Assembly: GCA_017305665.1 (NCBI GenBank)
Contig: JAFKKH010000015.1
Location: 1 to 64,000 of the forward strand
Length of the DNA: 64,000 bases
Direction: 5' to 3'
Source: Hyphomicrobiales bacterium
GTDB lineage: Bacteria > Pseudomonadota > Alphaproteobacteria > Rhizobiales > Xanthobacteraceae
Below, one piece after another: positions 17,208 through 30,193 of the stretch (positions are counted from its first letter, which is position 1; each line of letters opens with the position of its first letter). The notes below the pieces were generated by a model, which did not search any database, was not told the origin of the DNA, and saw only the letters and a program-made list of their open reading frames with translations. Position numbers and translations under genes: made by a program.

Positions 17208-17930
17208 TCAGGGATGTGCCTTGATCTCCCAAGACACGCCAACGGTTACACGCAGCGTTTCCTCGCCCGGCGCAATCGGAGCGCTCGCTGCCATTGGCGC
17301 CGCGACCCGGCGATACATCACCGGCGCGGGAGTGCCTTCCTCGGAGATGCTGACGGGATCGCCAAGTGTCACACCCGCCGCCTTGGCATAGATCTCGGCC
17401 TTGCGCCGCGCATCGGCGATCGCTTGGCCGCGTGCGTCGTCGAGGAGTTTCGACGAATTGGAGACTGTGAATGAAATGCCGCCGAGGTCATTGGCGCCGG
17501 CTCCGACCACAGCGTCGATCACGCTGGCAACCTTGAGGATGTCGCGGACCTTGATGGTGATGCGATTGATCGCGCGATAGCCGGTCAGCACGTTCGGCCC
17601 CGAGCGATTCTGACTGCTGCTGTATTGCGGTTGCAGGGACACTTGCGAAGTCTGATAGTCCTTTTCGGAAATGCCCGCGCCTTTCAGCGCCAGCAGCACC
17701 TTGCCCATGGCGTCGTCGTTGGCGTTGCTCGCATCGTGCGCTGTCTTGGCGTCGGTGGTGACGCCCGCTTCGATCCGCGCGAGGTCGGGGGGCGCCGAGA
17801 TCGTGGCCTCGCCGGTTACCGAGATTGTGGGAGGCGGTACGGCGTCCGCATATGCAGATGTCGCTGCCAGCACGGCAGCGAGGCAGGTGGCGGCGGCGCA
17901 TGGAATCAACCGGTTCATGACGATACTCAC
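17208..17930 (-). CDS. Exported SIMPL-domain (DUF541) protein
   Basis: A 240-residue periplasmic protein with a signal peptide (cleavage near ATSAYA) followed by a SIMPL/DUF541 domain: PTISVTGEATISAPPDLARI at the start, then YRAINRITIKVRDILKVASV and ARRKAEIYAKAAGVTLGDPV. The family includes E. coli YggE, tied to lower oxidative damage, and forms ring oligomers. It overlaps the upstream gene at 17927 by 4 nt (ATGA), so the two exported proteins are translated from one message. Confidence 0.88.
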   Translation of the reverse strand: MSIVMNRLIPCAAATCLAAVLAATSAYADAVPPPTISVTGEATISAPPDLARIEAGVTTDAKTAHDASNANDDAMGKVLLALKGAGISEKDYQTSQVSLQPQYSSSQNRSGPNVLTGYRAINRITIKVRDILKVASVIDAVVGAGANDLGGISFTVSNSSKLLDDARGQAIADARRKAEIYAKAAGVTLGDPVSISEEGTPAPVMYRRVAAPMAASAPIAPGEETLRVTVGVSWEIKAHP

Positions 17931-18652
17931 TTCAGCGGCACATAGACATTGATGACGAGGTTATCTTCTTCAGTCTTCAGCGGATCGGTCACGTATTCCT
18001 CGATGAAGGTGTCCTTGGCCTCGAGTTTCTTGTCGTCGAGGTGATTGGTGATCGCCTCATAGGTGTTGTCCATGTTGTCGTAGGAGCCGCGGTGGACGAA
18101 CTTGAGCGCCTTGCCCTCCGGTGACTTGCCCATGCTCATATTCTTGGGCAGGTCCTTGAGGTCCTGATCGACCGGCACTTCGGCGAGAAACGAGAAGCCG
18201 TTGTCGTCGGTCGAGGTATAGACGATCATCATGTTGCCGGCGGCCTTGACGCCCTGTTTGTCGAGAACGGCCGTCAGTTCCTTGAAAGAATCGATCAATG
18301 TATCGAACGCGGTATCCCAGGTCGCGTTGCCGCGGAAGGTCAACACCGTCTTTGCCGTCAGCGTGATCTCCTCGCCGAATGGATCGGCAGTTTGCACGGG
18401 GGCCGTCGCCGATGGTTTTGGCGCTTCGGCGGCCGGGCTCGCCGGCGTCTGCACCTCGGCGGGGGGCGGAGCCGGCGTCGCCGGCGTTGGCGTGCCGGGC
18501 GGAGTCGGCGCCGCCGGAGGAGCCGGGGTGGCGGGAGCCGTCGCGCCGGGAGGGGTCGCAGGTGGCGTCTGGGCCAGCGTGGCGGAGAACCCCAGGGACA
18601 AGGCCGGGATCATGATGATCGCCAGACGGCGAAAGGAGCTGTGGCGATTCAT
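17927..18652 (-). CDS. Exported GyrI-like domain protein with Pro/Ala-rich linker
   Basis: A 241-residue protein. A signal peptide (FRRLAIIMIPALSLGFSATL, cleavage after LAQ) is followed by about 65 residues of Pro/Ala/Thr-rich linker. A folded domain of about 150 residues then resembles the GyrI/AraC-effector ligand-binding fold (AGNMMIVYTSTDDNGFSFLA; GKALKFVHRGSYDNMDNTYE; C-terminal VINVYVPLK). GyrI-like domains are usually cytoplasmic, so export on a flexible stalk is notable. It is coupled to the SIMPL gene downstream. The fold assignment is from motif memory. Confidence 0.72.
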   Translation of the reverse strand: MNRHSSFRRLAIIMIPALSLGFSATLAQTPPATPPGATAPATPAPPAAPTPPGTPTPATPAPPPAEVQTPASPAAEAPKPSATAPVQTADPFGEEITLTAKTVLTFRGNATWDTAFDTLIDSFKELTAVLDKQGVKAAGNMMIVYTSTDDNGFSFLAEVPVDQDLKDLPKNMSMGKSPEGKALKFVHRGSYDNMDNTYEAITNHLDDKKLEAKDTFIEEYVTDPLKTEEDNLVINVYVPLK

Positions 18653-18893
18653 TCAGGGGTCTCCCAGGTCGGGCCGGTCACTATCGGTTTTGCGGTCTTA
18701 ACGGGCATTGCAGGCATAATTTTGCGATTCTAGCACGCAGTCTCGGTATTCGTCCCATGACAGATGCGTCATGCGGCTCCATTGCGGACGTGGGGGCACG
18801 ACACAGATTTGCCGCATACATCCGGACGACGGCTACTCTGGCCATCGGGCTTATCTTCGCCATATAAGACAGGCGAACTCACAAGGGCAGGCG

Positions 18894-19766
18894 ATGGGCG
18901 CGCTCGCAAACCACGCTTTCAGCAAGATGAACGGGATCGGCAACGAGATCGTCGTGGTCGATCTGCGCGATCGTCCAGCGATGGTGACGGCCGAAGAAGC
19001 GCGTGCGGTCGCTGCGCCCGCCGGCGTGCCCTATGACCAGCTCATGGTGTTGCAGCCGCCGCGGCTCGCGGGTACCGAGGCCTTCGTCCGCATCTACAAT
19101 AATGACGGTTCGGAGGCGAATGCCTGCGGCAACGGCATGCGCTGCGTCGCACAGCAAGTGTTCGAAGCCACCGGGAAGACCGCGCTGACCTTCGAGACGC
19201 GTGCCGGCCTGCTGAATTGCTGGCAGGGTCCGACGCCGGATCTCTACACCGTCGATATGGGACCGCCCAAGTTCGGCTGGCAGGACATTCCGCTTGCTGA
19301 AGAATTTCGCGACACGCGCTACATCGAGTTGCAGGTGGGACCGATCGACGCGCCGGTGCTGCATTCGCCGTCGGTGGTCAGCATGGGCAATCCCCATGCG
19401 ATCTTCTGGGTCGATGACATCAACGCCTACGATCTCGAACGTTTCGGGCCGCTTCTGGAAAACCATCCGATCTTTCCGGAGCGCGCCAACATCACGCTCG
19501 CCCATATCGTCGATCGCGACCACATCGTGATGCGGACCTGGGAGCGTGGCGCGGGTCTTACCAGGGCCTGCGGCTCGGCGGCCTGTGCGACCGCTGTTGC
19601 GGCGGCGCGGCTGAAGCGCACCAACCGCACGGTGAACATGACGCTGCCCGGCGGCCAACTCACCATCGAATGGCGCGAGCGTGACGATCATGTGCTCATG
19701 ACCGGCCCCGCGGCATTCGAGTATGCCGGCACGTTCGACCCGGCACTGTTCGCCAGCGTCGCGTGA
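18894..19766 (+). CDS. dapF: Diaminopimelate epimerase
   Basis: Converts LL- to meso-diaminopimelate for lysine and peptidoglycan. The 290-residue enzyme is cofactor-independent and uses two Cys: Cys78 in NACGNGMRC and the second in [11 protein letters not shown]. The N-terminal [17 protein letters not shown] is typical. I start at ATG 18894 (AGGG ribosome site), where family members begin; an upstream in-frame extension is spurious. The stop overlaps the mtaB start (TGATG). Confidence 0.96.
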   Translation: MGALANHAFSKMNGIGNEIVVVDLRDRPAMVTAEEARAVAAPAGVPYDQLMVLQPPRLAGTEAFVRIYNNDGSEANACGNGMRCVAQQVFEATGKTALTFETRAGLLNCWQGPTPDLYTVDMGPPKFGWQDIPLAEEFRDTRYIELQVGPIDAPVLHSPSVVSMGNPHAIFWVDDINAYDLERFGPLLENHPIFPERANITLAHIVDRDHIVMRTWERGAGLTRACGSAACATAVAAARLKRTNRTVNMTLPGGQLTIEWRERDDHVLMTGPAAFEYAGTFDPALFASVA

Positions 19767-21037
19767 TGTCCGTCGACGTCGTCACCTTCGGCTGCCGCCT
19801 CAATGCGTTCGAATCCGAAGTGATCCGTCGCGAGGCCGAGCGCGCCGGCATGGCCGATACCATTGTCATCAATAGTTGCGCCGTCACCAACGAGGCGGTG
19901 GCGCAGGCGCGGCAATCGATCCGCAAGCTGAAGCGCGGACGTCCATCGGCGCGTATCGTCGTCACCGGCTGCGCGGCGCAAACCCAGCCCGCCATGTTCG
20001 CCGAGATGGCGGAAGTCGATCGCGTAATCGGCAACGACGAGAAGATGCGCGGCGACGCCTGGCGCGCGACGCGGGACGCGCTGGCGGGTGCGGCCGACTT
20101 CGGCATCGCGAACGACGAAAAGGTCGCCGTGGCCGACATCATGGCCGTTACCGACATGGCGCCGCATCTCGTCGAGGGATTTCAAGACGGGCTGCCGCGC
20201 GCGTTTGTGCAGGTGCAGAATGGCTGCGACCATCGCTGTACCTTCTGCATCATTCCGTTCGGGCGCGGCAATTCGCGTTCGGTACCGATGGGCGCGGTGG
20301 TCGATCAGGTGCGTGCGCTGACGGAAGCCGGTCACGCCGAGATCGTGCTGACCGGCGTCGATCTGACGAGCTACGGCGCCGATCTGCCGGGCGCGCCCAA
20401 GCTAGGCTTTCTGGTGAAGCAGATTCTGCGTCATGTGCCCGGTGTGAAGCGGTTGCGCATCTCCTCGATCGATTCGATTGAAGTCGATCGCGATCTGCTC
20501 GATATGATTGCCAACGACGAACGGCTGATGCCGCATCTGCATTTGTCGCTGCAATCGGGCGACGACATGATCCTGAAGCGCATGAAGCGGCGCCACCTGC
20601 GTCAAGATGCCATCGATTTCTGCGCGCAGGTGCGGCGGTTGCGCCCAGACATCGCCTTCGGTGCCGACATTATCGCGGGTTTCCCGACCGAGACCGAGGC
20701 GATGTTTTCACGCTCGCTCGATCTGGTTACCAAATGCGATCTGACGTTCCTGCACGTATTCCCTTATTCGCCGCGGCCGGGCACGCCGGCGGCGCGAATG
20801 CCGCAGGTCCGCGGGGACGTCATCAAGGATCGTGCGAAACGACTGCGTGCGGCGGGAGACGCCGCGTTGCGAAGGCGGCTGCAATCCGACGTCGGCACTC
20901 CGCGTCAGGTTTTGATCGAAAGCGCCACACAAGGGCGTACCGAACATTTTATGCCCGTCGCGATCACGGGCGAAACGCCCGGCACGGTGCGGCCGCTGAT
21001 TATGACAGGGCATGACGGCACGCGCTTGACGGTCTGA
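19766..21037 (+). CDS. mtaB: tRNA t6A37 methylthiotransferase MtaB
   Basis: A 423-residue radical-SAM enzyme that converts t6A to ms2t6A at position 37 of ANN-decoding tRNAs. The N-terminal MTTase domain carries three Cys (TFGCRLN, NSCAVT, TGCAAQ) for one [4Fe-4S] cluster. The radical-SAM motif C-x3-C-x2-C is in NGCDHRCTFCIIPFGRGNSR, followed by HLHLSLQSGDDMILKRMKRR. A short TRAM-like end follows. Start ATG 19766 overlaps the dapF stop. Confidence 0.95.
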   Translation: MSVDVVTFGCRLNAFESEVIRREAERAGMADTIVINSCAVTNEAVAQARQSIRKLKRGRPSARIVVTGCAAQTQPAMFAEMAEVDRVIGNDEKMRGDAWRATRDALAGAADFGIANDEKVAVADIMAVTDMAPHLVEGFQDGLPRAFVQVQNGCDHRCTFCIIPFGRGNSRSVPMGAVVDQVRALTEAGHAEIVLTGVDLTSYGADLPGAPKLGFLVKQILRHVPGVKRLRISSIDSIEVDRDLLDMIANDERLMPHLHLSLQSGDDMILKRMKRRHLRQDAIDFCAQVRRLRPDIAFGADIIAGFPTETEAMFSRSLDLVTKCDLTFLHVFPYSPRPGTPAARMPQVRGDVIKDRAKRLRAAGDAALRRRLQSDVGTPRQVLIESATQGRTEHFMPVAITGETPGTVRPLIMTGHDGTRLTV

Positions 21038-21045
21038 GGGCGGCG

Positions 21046-21744
21046 TCAGCCCTCGTCCCACCCGCACGCCGCAAGTCGCTCGTGCAGATGCCTTGGCGCC
21101 GGTGCGGTGACCACCACAGGTGGCTTATTCTTGGAGAGTGGAATTGCGATTTCGCGCGCATGCAGATGCAGGCTCGGTTCGCCGAAGCGTGGGCCGTTGC
21201 CGTAAATGTTATCGCCGACGATCGGCCAGCCCATCGCCGCGCAATGCACGCGCAGTTGATGGGTGCGCCCGGTCACCGGTTCCAGTGCGACCCAGGTCAA
21301 GTCTTGGCCACGTCCCAGAACTTTCCACCGCGTCGTCGATGGCAGCCCGTTGGGATCCGGCTTCTGCCACCAGCCGCGCTCCGCATTAAGTCTGCCGAGC
21401 GGAATGTCGATCGTGCCTTCGTCTTCGGCGGGGCCGCCTTCCACGATGGCCCAATATGTCTTGGAAATCTTGTTGTGCTTGAACAGAAGTCCGAGTGAAG
21501 CCGTCGCCTTCCGATGGCGTCCGAGCACCAGACAGCCCGAGGTGTCGCGATCGAGCCTGTGGGCGAGGACCGGCGGGCGCGGCAGGCCGAACCGCAGAGC
21601 GTCGAACGAGGCCTCCAGATTGGCGCCGCCCTTGGGACCGCGATGCACGGGAATGCCGGCCGGCTTGTCGATCACCAGCATCAGGCCGTCGCGATGGAGT
21701 ACGCGGGCCTGGATCTCTTCCGCTGTCGGTTGGGGAGTGTCCAT
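21046..21744 (-). CDS. RluA-family RNA pseudouridine synthase
   Basis: A 232-residue pseudouridine synthase without an S4 domain. The catalytic Asp lies in the family signature AHRLDRDTSGCLVLGR. Other family segments are IDKPAGIPVHRGPKG, PVTGRTHQLRVHCAAMGWPI and VGDNIYG. Whether it modifies rRNA or tRNA cannot be told. It converges on mtaB with 8 bp between stops and is divergent from ftsY. Confidence 0.9.
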   Translation of the reverse strand: MDTPQPTAEEIQARVLHRDGLMLVIDKPAGIPVHRGPKGGANLEASFDALRFGLPRPPVLAHRLDRDTSGCLVLGRHRKATASLGLLFKHNKISKTYWAIVEGGPAEDEGTIDIPLGRLNAERGWWQKPDPNGLPSTTRWKVLGRGQDLTWVALEPVTGRTHQLRVHCAAMGWPIVGDNIYGNGPRFGEPSLHLHAREIAIPLSKNKPPVVVTAPAPRHLHERLAACGWDEG

Positions 21745-21796
21745 AAACAGTTCAAGGCTTTCGCTTGGAGTTTGAAACGGCTAACACACCTCCCCA

Positions 21797-22744
21797 ATGA
21801 GCGACAGCACCGACGACAAACCGAAACTGAGCTGGTGGCGCAGGCTGTCCAGCGGCCTCAAGCGGACCTCCAGTTCGCTCAGTACGGCCGTCGCCGATCT
21901 TGTGACCAAGCGCAAGCTCGACCGTGCCATGCTCGACGATATCGAGGACGTGCTGCTGCGCGCCGATCTTGGAACCACGGTGGCGGTGCGGATCGCGTCC
22001 GCCGTAGGCGAAGGGCGCTATGACAAGGCGATCTCGGCGGACGACGTGAAGAATGTCGTCGCAACCGAAGTCGAGAAGGTGCTGGCGCCGGTGGCACAGC
22101 CCCTCGTCATTGACGGGGCGAAGAAGCCCTTCGTCATCCTGGTGGTCGGGGTCAATGGTTCCGGCAAGACCACAACCATCGGCAAGCTTGCGGCAAAATT
22201 GTCCGCTGAAGGCCGCACGGTGATGATGGCGGCGGGCGATACGTTTCGTGCCGCCGCGATCGAGCAGTTGAAGGTCTGGGGCGAGCGGACAAAGTCGCCG
22301 GTGATCGCCGGCGCGCAGGGTTCGGATTCCGCGAGCCTTGCCTTCAACGCGCTGACCGCTGCGCGTGACGACAAACGCGATGTGTTGCTGATCGATACCG
22401 CTGGCCGCCTGCAGAACAAGGCGGAACTGATGAACGAACTCGAGAAGGTCGTTCGCGTCATCCGCAAGGTCGATACCTCGGCGCCGCATGCGGTGTTGCT
22501 AGTGCTGGATGCCACGGTTGGGCAGAATGCGCTGTCGCAGGTCGAGGCGTTTCATCGCACAGCGGGCGTGACCGGCCTCATCATGACAAAACTCGACGGC
22601 ACGGCGCGCGGCGGCATTCTGGTCGCGCTGGCCGAGAAGCACAAGCTGCCGGTGCATTTCATTGGCGTCGGCGAAGGCATCGACGATCTGGCGCCGTTTA
22701 CTGCGCGGGATTTTGCAAACGCGATCGCAGGGATCGAAGGCTGA
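21797..22744 (+). CDS. ftsY: Signal recognition particle receptor FtsY
   Basis: A 315-residue SRP-receptor GTPase that docks Ffh-ribosome complexes at the membrane. The N domain ([20 protein letters not shown]) is followed by the G domain: P-loop [63 protein letters not shown] and [14 protein letters not shown]. The N-terminal acidic region is very short, as in many alphaproteobacteria. yciB follows after 2 bp. Confidence 0.96.
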   Translation: MSDSTDDKPKLSWWRRLSSGLKRTSSSLSTAVADLVTKRKLDRAMLDDIEDVLLRADLGTTVAVRIASAVGEGRYDKAISADDVKNVVATEVEKVLAPVAQPLVIDGAKKPFVILVVGVNGSGKTTTIGKLAAKLSAEGRTVMMAAGDTFRAAAIEQLKVWGERTKSPVIAGAQGSDSASLAFNALTAARDDKRDVLLIDTAGRLQNKAELMNELEKVVRVIRKVDTSAPHAVLLVLDATVGQNALSQVEAFHRTAGVTGLIMTKLDGTARGGILVALAEKHKLPVHFIGVGEGIDDLAPFTARDFANAIAGIEG

Positions 22745-22746
22745 CG

Positions 22747-23349
22747 ATGGACAAGAAACAACCGCATCCGCTGTTCAAGCTGGCGACTGAACTCGGGCCG
22801 CTTTTGGTGTTCTTCGTCGCGAACGCCAAGTTTCACCTGTTCGTCGCTACCGGTGCCTTCATGGTTGCGATCGTCGCGGCGATGATCGCCTCCTATGTGG
22901 TGACGCGACACGTGCCGCTGATGGCGTTGGTGACGGGCATCATCGTCATCGTGTTCGGCACATTGACGCTGGTGCTGCATGACGAGACCTTCATCAAGGT
23001 GAAGCCGACCATTATCTACGCCTTGTTCGCAGCCGTGCTTGGCGGTGGGCTTTTGTTCGGCCGCTCCTTCATCGCCATTTTGTTCGATCAGGTTTTCAAT
23101 CTGACCCCGCAGGGCTGGCGCCTGTTGACGCTGCGCTGGGCGCTGTTCTTCGCCGGTATGGCCGTGCTCAATGAGATCATCTGGCGCACCCAAAGCACCG
23201 ACTTCTGGGTCGCTTTCAAGGCGTTTGGCGTGATCCCGCTGACGATGCTGTTTGCGATCGCGCAGATGCCGCTGACGAAGCGCTATCATCTCGAGCCGGC
23301 ATCGCTCGAAGCCAGCGAGGCTAGTGAGGGCGATATCGGCCGCGGCTGA
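22747..23349 (+). CDS. yciB: Septation protein A (YciB/IspZ family)
   Basis: A 200-residue inner-membrane protein with about six hydrophobic segments. It begins with the typical [20 protein letters not shown]. The family links cell-envelope synthesis and division in E. coli. Conserved segments include [20 protein letters not shown] and the ending on TKRYHLE. It is 2 bp from ftsY and almost certainly co-transcribed with it. Confidence 0.92.
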   Translation: MDKKQPHPLFKLATELGPLLVFFVANAKFHLFVATGAFMVAIVAAMIASYVVTRHVPLMALVTGIIVIVFGTLTLVLHDETFIKVKPTIIYALFAAVLGGGLLFGRSFIAILFDQVFNLTPQGWRLLTLRWALFFAGMAVLNEIIWRTQSTDFWVAFKAFGVIPLTMLFAIAQMPLTKRYHLEPASLEASEASEGDIGRG

Positions 23350-23367
23350 GTTCGAGGGATCGAAGGT

Positions 23368-23970
23368 TCAGTTGCCCGCTTTCAGCGCCTTGTCGATCTC
23401 GGGCTTCAACACCGCATCGATGTTATCGGGCGTGATGGGGCCGACCAGCTTGTAGGCGATGCGGCCGTCGCGGCCGACGACGAACGTCTCAGGCACGCCG
23501 TAGACTCCCCATTCGATCGATGCGCGGCCGTTGGCGTCAGCGCCCACCATGTCGAACGGGTTGCCGTAGCGGCCGAGGAAACGGCGGGCGTTGTCCGGCG
23601 CATCCTTGTAGTTGATGCCGACCAGTTGCAGCCGGCGATCCTTGGCGAGGACATCGAGCAGCGGCGCCTCTTCGTGGCATGGCACGCACCAGGAAGCCCA
23701 GACGTTGACCACGCTGACCTTGCCGTGAAACATCGCGGGATCGAGTCCGGGGACCGGCATGCCGTTGCTGACAAGGCCGGGCAGTGGCGGCAATGCGGTC
23801 CTGGGTGCGACATGGCCGATCAGCGCTGATGGAAGTTTCGACGGATCGCCGTCACCGAGCCGGAACCAAAAGATTGCTGCGAGCCCTGCGAATACGACGA
23901 GCGGCAAGGCCATCAGCCAGCGGTGGCGCCGCGGCAACTCGGTTGAAGTTACGGGTTGGCTTTCATTCAT
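23368..23970 (-). CDS. ccmG: Cytochrome c maturation thioredoxin CcmG/DsbE
   Basis: A 200-residue membrane-anchored thioredoxin that reduces apocytochrome c cysteines in the periplasm before haem attachment. A single N-terminal anchor ([19 protein letters not shown]) precedes the thioredoxin domain, with the redox site [15 protein letters not shown] and the conserved cis-Pro region [19 protein letters not shown]. Start ATG 23970 overlaps the end of ccmD by 4 nt. An apparent longer frame upstream is the ccmD region read out of frame. Confidence 0.95.
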   Translation of the reverse strand: MNESQPVTSTELPRRHRWLMALPLVVFAGLAAIFWFRLGDGDPSKLPSALIGHVAPRTALPPLPGLVSNGMPVPGLDPAMFHGKVSVVNVWASWCVPCHEEAPLLDVLAKDRRLQLVGINYKDAPDNARRFLGRYGNPFDMVGADANGRASIEWGVYGVPETFVVGRDGRIAYKLVGPITPDNIDAVLKPEIDKALKAGN

Positions 23971-24149
23971 GATCGTTCGGTGGCGCTGCGCCCGGACCGG
24001 CGGGTCACGCCGGAGGCTTCGAGATCGTGCAGCCGCGCGGTCTGGCGGCGATAGTCGGCGATCACCCAGATGATGAGGGCGCCGACCACGGCCGCGACCA
24101 GCACGTAGGATGTAACGATAAACGTGGCATAGGGGCCGAGCGGGGTCAT
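23967..24149 (-). CDS. ccmD: Haem exporter protein CcmD
   Basis: A 60-residue protein with one membrane span ([20 protein letters not shown]) and a basic cytoplasmic tail ([17 protein letters not shown]). CcmD helps release holo-CcmE from the CcmABC complex. It overlaps ccmC at its start and ccmG at its end, each by 4 nt, so translation is coupled through the three genes. Confidence 0.92.
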   Translation of the reverse strand: MTPLGPYATFIVTSYVLVAAVVGALIIWVIADYRRQTARLHDLEASGVTRRSGRSATERS

Positions 24150-24883
24150 GCGGCGGTCCGTGGCTTGCCGGCCTGCAGCATCTGCAAACTGCGGATACGA
24201 CGGCGCAGGATCTCATTGCGCATCGCTGCGATATGCAGCGTCACGAACAGCAGTGTGAAGCCGACCGCCATCACCATCAGCGGAATCAGGAACGCGCGAT
24301 CCAGCGTCGGTCCGCCCATGCGAAACACCGATTCTCCTTGATGAAGCGTATTCCACCAGTCCACCGAGAACTTGATGATCGGAATGTTGATCGCGCCGAC
24401 CAGCGTGAGAACGGCGGCCGCGCGCGCTGCACGCGATGGGTCATCCACCGCGCGCCACAGCGCCATCAGGCCGAGATACATCAGGAACAGGATCAGCACC
24501 GATGTGAGCCGCGCATCCCATTCCCAGTAGGTGCCCCACATCGGCCGGCCCCACAACGACCCCGTCACCAGCGCGAGGAAGGTGAACGCCGCGCCGATCG
24601 GCGCTGCTGCCTTCTGCGCGACGTCGGCCAGCGGATGCCGCCACACCAGCGTGCCCAGCGCGCTGACGCTCATCACGGCCCATACGAACATCGACAGCCA
24701 CGCGTTCGGCACGTGGATGAACATGATCTTCACCGTGGCACCTTGCTGGTAATCGTCGGGCGCTGTTGCGGATTGATAGAGGCCGATCGCGAGCACGATC
24801 ACCGTCGCCGCCACGAGCCATGGCAGGACACGGCTCGCGAGCGCGAGAAAGCGTGAGGGATTGGCGAGTTCGATCAGCGTCAT
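24146..24883 (-). CDS. ccmC: Haem-handling membrane protein CcmC
   Basis: A 245-residue membrane protein with six predicted spans that loads haem on CcmE. The periplasmic tryptophan-rich motif [13 protein letters not shown] is intact, and His residues flank it ([19 protein letters not shown]). I start at ATG 24883, with AGGAG directly upstream. It overlaps ccmD by 4 nt and is separated from ccmB by 91 bp, a gap in which I see no gene. Confidence 0.95.
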   Translation of the reverse strand: MTLIELANPSRFLALASRVLPWLVAATVIVLAIGLYQSATAPDDYQQGATVKIMFIHVPNAWLSMFVWAVMSVSALGTLVWRHPLADVAQKAAAPIGAAFTFLALVTGSLWGRPMWGTYWEWDARLTSVLILFLMYLGLMALWRAVDDPSRAARAAAVLTLVGAINIPIIKFSVDWWNTLHQGESVFRMGGPTLDRAFLIPLMVMAVGFTLLFVTLHIAAMRNEILRRRIRSLQMLQAGKPRTAA

Positions 24884-24974
24884 GACACTCCTGATAGTCG
24901 CCGCCGCCGCGGCAGGCAATGCAGGTCCGGACGCGGCTTTTCGCCTCCGCAAGAGTTGATCGGCGCGAGGTTCA

Positions 24975-25643
24975 TCAATCCAGTCCCTGCCGGAGGCTTG
25001 CCGCTGCCGCGAATGGGCCGATGACGAGACTCGCGAGCGACAGCGCACAGAGAATCGAGAACGGGGTGCCGAACGACAGCGGCCCGGTGGCGGCAGCCTG
25101 CGATGCGGCAACACCGAAAATCAGAACCGGGATCGAGAGTGGCAGCACCAGCACGGCGAGCAGGAGGCCGCCGCGCCTCAAGGTGACGGCAAGTGCTGCG
25201 CCGATCATGCCGGTGAAGGTCAGTGCGGGCGTGCCGGCAAGCAGCGTCAGTGCCACTGCGCCGGTCGCCGCACCGTCGAGGTTGAGCAACAGGCCGAGCG
25301 CCGGCGTCGCAACGATCAGCGGCAGTCCGGCCACCAGCCAGTGTGCCAGCGCCTTGGCCACGCAGGCGAGTTCCAGCGGTGTGCGGCTCATCAGGATCAG
25401 ATCGAGGGAACCGTCCTCGAGGTCGGCCATGAACAGACGGTCGAGCGTCAGCAAACTCGCTAGCAGCGCTCCGAGCCAGAGGATCGCGGGGCCGAGCTTT
25501 TTCAGGAGCGCGAGATCGGGGCCGACCGCGAACGGCATCAGCACCACGACCGTCAGGAAGAACAGCACGCCGATCAGCGCGCCGCCACCCACGCGCAGCG
25601 CGACCCGGACATCCCGGCGAATCAACGCGGCGAGGGCAGTCAT
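24975..25643 (-). CDS. ccmB: Haem exporter permease CcmB
   Basis: A 222-residue integral membrane subunit of the CcmAB ABC transporter with about six spans. Typical segments are [40 protein letters not shown] and [23 protein letters not shown] hydrolysis by the complex drives release of haem-loaded CcmE. Its start overlaps ccmA by 4 nt. Confidence 0.95.
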   Translation of the reverse strand: MTALAALIRRDVRVALRVGGGALIGVLFFLTVVVLMPFAVGPDLALLKKLGPAILWLGALLASLLTLDRLFMADLEDGSLDLILMSRTPLELACVAKALAHWLVAGLPLIVATPALGLLLNLDGAATGAVALTLLAGTPALTFTGMIGAALAVTLRRGGLLLAVLVLPLSIPVLIFGVAASQAAATGPLSFGTPFSILCALSLASLVIGPFAAAASLRQGLD

Positions 25644-26242
25644 GCGATGGTCCCGATCCGCAATTCCTGCGCTGGAATGCCGATTGGCGAATGGGTCGCG
25701 GCCAGAAGGATGCCGCCATCTGCGAGATGACCGGCCATCAGGCTCGCGAAGGCGTCCTGGCCGGCGGTGTCGAGCGCCGATGTCGGCTCGTCCAGCAGCC
25801 AGATTGGTCGCTTCACCGCCAGAAGGCGCGCCATCGAAAGCCGCCGCCGCTGGCCTGCGGAGAGGAACGCCGCCGGCAAATGCGCGATATGGTCGAGACC
25901 CACCGTCGTGAGCGCGGCTTCCATATCGCTTGCTTCGCCCCCCAGGAAATCCCGCCAGAACGCCAGGTTGTCGCCGACGCTGAGTGCGGGCTTCATCGCG
26001 TCGCGGTGGCCGAGATAATGAGCCTGTTCGGGCAGGGTCAGCTCGTCATTGCCGCCTTCAAGCGCGATCGAGCCGCCTCCAGATGCCAAAAGTCCGGCAA
26101 TCAGCCGGAGCAGCGAGGTTTTTCCAGCGCCATTGGGGCCGATAACGGCTACCGCCTCGCCGGCAGTGGCGGTAAAATCCAGGCCGGAAAAGACTTCCCG
26201 GCCGCCCCGCACGCACCGCAAGTCACGCGCCGAAAGTTTCAT
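25640..26242 (-). CDS. ccmA: Haem exporter ATPase CcmA
   Basis: A 200-residue ABC ATPase of the CcmABCD complex. Walker A is [13 protein letters not shown], the signature is [17 protein letters not shown], and Walker B is [13 protein letters not shown] start at ATG 26242 ([10 protein letters not shown]), as homologues do; an extension of 14 codons upstream is possible but has a weaker start. It is the first gene of ccmABCDG, read away from acnA. Confidence 0.94.
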   Translation of the reverse strand: MKLSARDLRCVRGGREVFSGLDFTATAGEAVAVIGPNGAGKTSLLRLIAGLLASGGGSIALEGGNDELTLPEQAHYLGHRDAMKPALSVGDNLAFWRDFLGGEASDMEAALTTVGLDHIAHLPAAFLSAGQRRRLSMARLLAVKRPIWLLDEPTSALDTAGQDAFASLMAGHLADGGILLAATHSPIGIPAQELRIGTIA

Positions 26243-26474
26243 GATGATCCCGTCTGCAGGCCTTGCCCCGCCGTTTTTGTGCATAGCTGAAAGGCGCGGT
26301 CCAAGCCCCGTCGGCGTGGTGGACAGTCTGGAAAGATTCTATAAAACCGGAACTTGATGCAGCACAAAATGCGCCGCAACGAAACCCGCGAGCTTCGCTC
26401 GCAAGCGGTGTTTTGGTACCTTTAGGGCCGCCCCCGAACAGGTGCCTCCAACTCTTTGGATCGGGATTCCTCAC
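26243..26474. promoter_or_regulatory. Divergent ccmA / acnA regulatory region
   Basis: This 232-bp region must carry both promoters. A small hairpin (GCGAGC 26388-26393, GCTCGC 26397-26402) lies in the acnA 5' side, and an AT-rich patch (about 26335-26346) could be a promoter element. No clear regulator site is seen. Confidence 0.4.
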
Positions 26475-29192
<2,718 letters not shown>

Positions 29193-29243
29193 TGATCGCC
29201 CTGCGGCAGATGGCCTCACTGCGAATTGAGTGGCAGGTGAACG

Positions 29244-29271
29244 GAAGGCGGCCTATGAAAAGGCCGCCTTC
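29244..29271 (+). terminator. Hairpin after acnA, terminator-like
   Basis: A 10-bp perfect stem (GAAGGCGGCC 29244-29253, GGCCGCCTTC 29262-29271) with an 8-nt loop. No T-tract follows, so it may protect the 3' end or be only a weak terminator. Confidence 0.55.
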
Positions 29272-29343
29272 GCATGTTCGGGGGACTGTCCTTCTCAACG
29301 GCGCCGGTACACGGCGTGTCATGGTTTCGGTGTGGCCCTGACG

Positions 29344-30096
29344 ATGTCTCATGGTGGTTTGTCGCGACTGTCTGGCGCGCTTGGAGTCTGCGCGTTCGTC
29401 TCGATCGCTGGACCTGCTTCGGCGGACCCGCGCTCCATCGTTGAACTATTCACGTCGCAGGGCTGTTCGTCATGCCCGGCCGCAGACAAAATCCTCGGCG
29501 AGCTCTCCAAGGATCCATCGATTGTCGCGCTGAGTCTGCCGATCGACTACTGGGACTATCTCGGCTGGAAGGATACGCTGGCCGACAATCGCTTTACGGC
29601 GCGCCAGAAGGCTTATTCGCAAATGCGCGGCGATCGCGACGTCTACACGCCACAAGTGATCGTCAACGGATCGGCCCATGTCATCGGCAGCGACCGCGCG
29701 GCGATCGAGGGCGCCATGCACGAAACGCGCAAGAATGACGATGTGATGTCGGTACCGGTCACGATGTCGGTGTCAGGCAGGCAACTGAATGTGTCCGTTG
29801 CTTCCGCCAGCCCGAAACATCCCGCGGACCACGGTGAGGTCTGGATTTATGCGATCTCCAAGGCGGTACCAATTTCGATCGGGCGCGGCGAGAATCGCGG
29901 CCGAGAGGTGACCTACCACAATGTCGTGCGTAACTGGCTGAAGGTCGGTGACTGGACCGGCAAGGCCGGCACCTGGACTGTGCCGATGGAAAATATCGCG
30001 CGCGAGGGCGTCGATGCCGCCGTGGTTTATGTGCAGGACGGCAATCGCGACAAGCCCGGCCTGATGCTCGGTGCAGCCTACACCTCGCTGCACTAA
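29344..30096 (+). CDS. DUF1223 thioredoxin-like exported protein
   Basis: A 250-residue protein. A signal peptide (LSGALGVCAFVSIAGPASA) is followed by VELFTSQGCSSCPAADKILG, a CxxC thioredoxin-like motif, and YTPQVIVNGSAHVIGSDRAA, which resembles the cis-Pro side of the fold. A C-terminal beta-rich half follows. DUF1223 is a family of unknown function. The CxxC and export suggest a periplasmic redox or metal-binding role, which is inference. Start ATG 29344. Confidence 0.85.
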   Translation: MSHGGLSRLSGALGVCAFVSIAGPASADPRSIVELFTSQGCSSCPAADKILGELSKDPSIVALSLPIDYWDYLGWKDTLADNRFTARQKAYSQMRGDRDVYTPQVIVNGSAHVIGSDRAAIEGAMHETRKNDDVMSVPVTMSVSGRQLNVSVASASPKHPADHGEVWIYAISKAVPISIGRGENRGREVTYHNVVRNWLKVGDWTGKAGTWTVPMENIAREGVDAAVVYVQDGNRDKPGLMLGAAYTSLH

Positions 30097-30161
30097 CTCC
30101 CTTATTCATCGATCTGGATCGAAACGCGGCGTCCTTGTCGCGATCATGGTCTATGTCTCGC

Positions 30162-30193
30162 AAAAAGAAAAAGGACCGGCTTTCGCCAGTCCT
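30162..30193 (-). terminator. Intrinsic terminator, minus strand
   Basis: On the minus strand AGGAC-T-GGC and GCC-G-GTCCT form a stem with one mismatch and a GAAA loop, followed by TTTTTCTTTTT. No minus-strand protein gene ends near here, so it most likely ends the candidate RNA. Confidence 0.7.

Noticed and set aside
18770-18783. TGAC-N6-GTCA symmetry in the gap upstream of dapF
   Set aside because: The arms are only 4 bp and such sites are expected by chance; it is too weak to call an operator.
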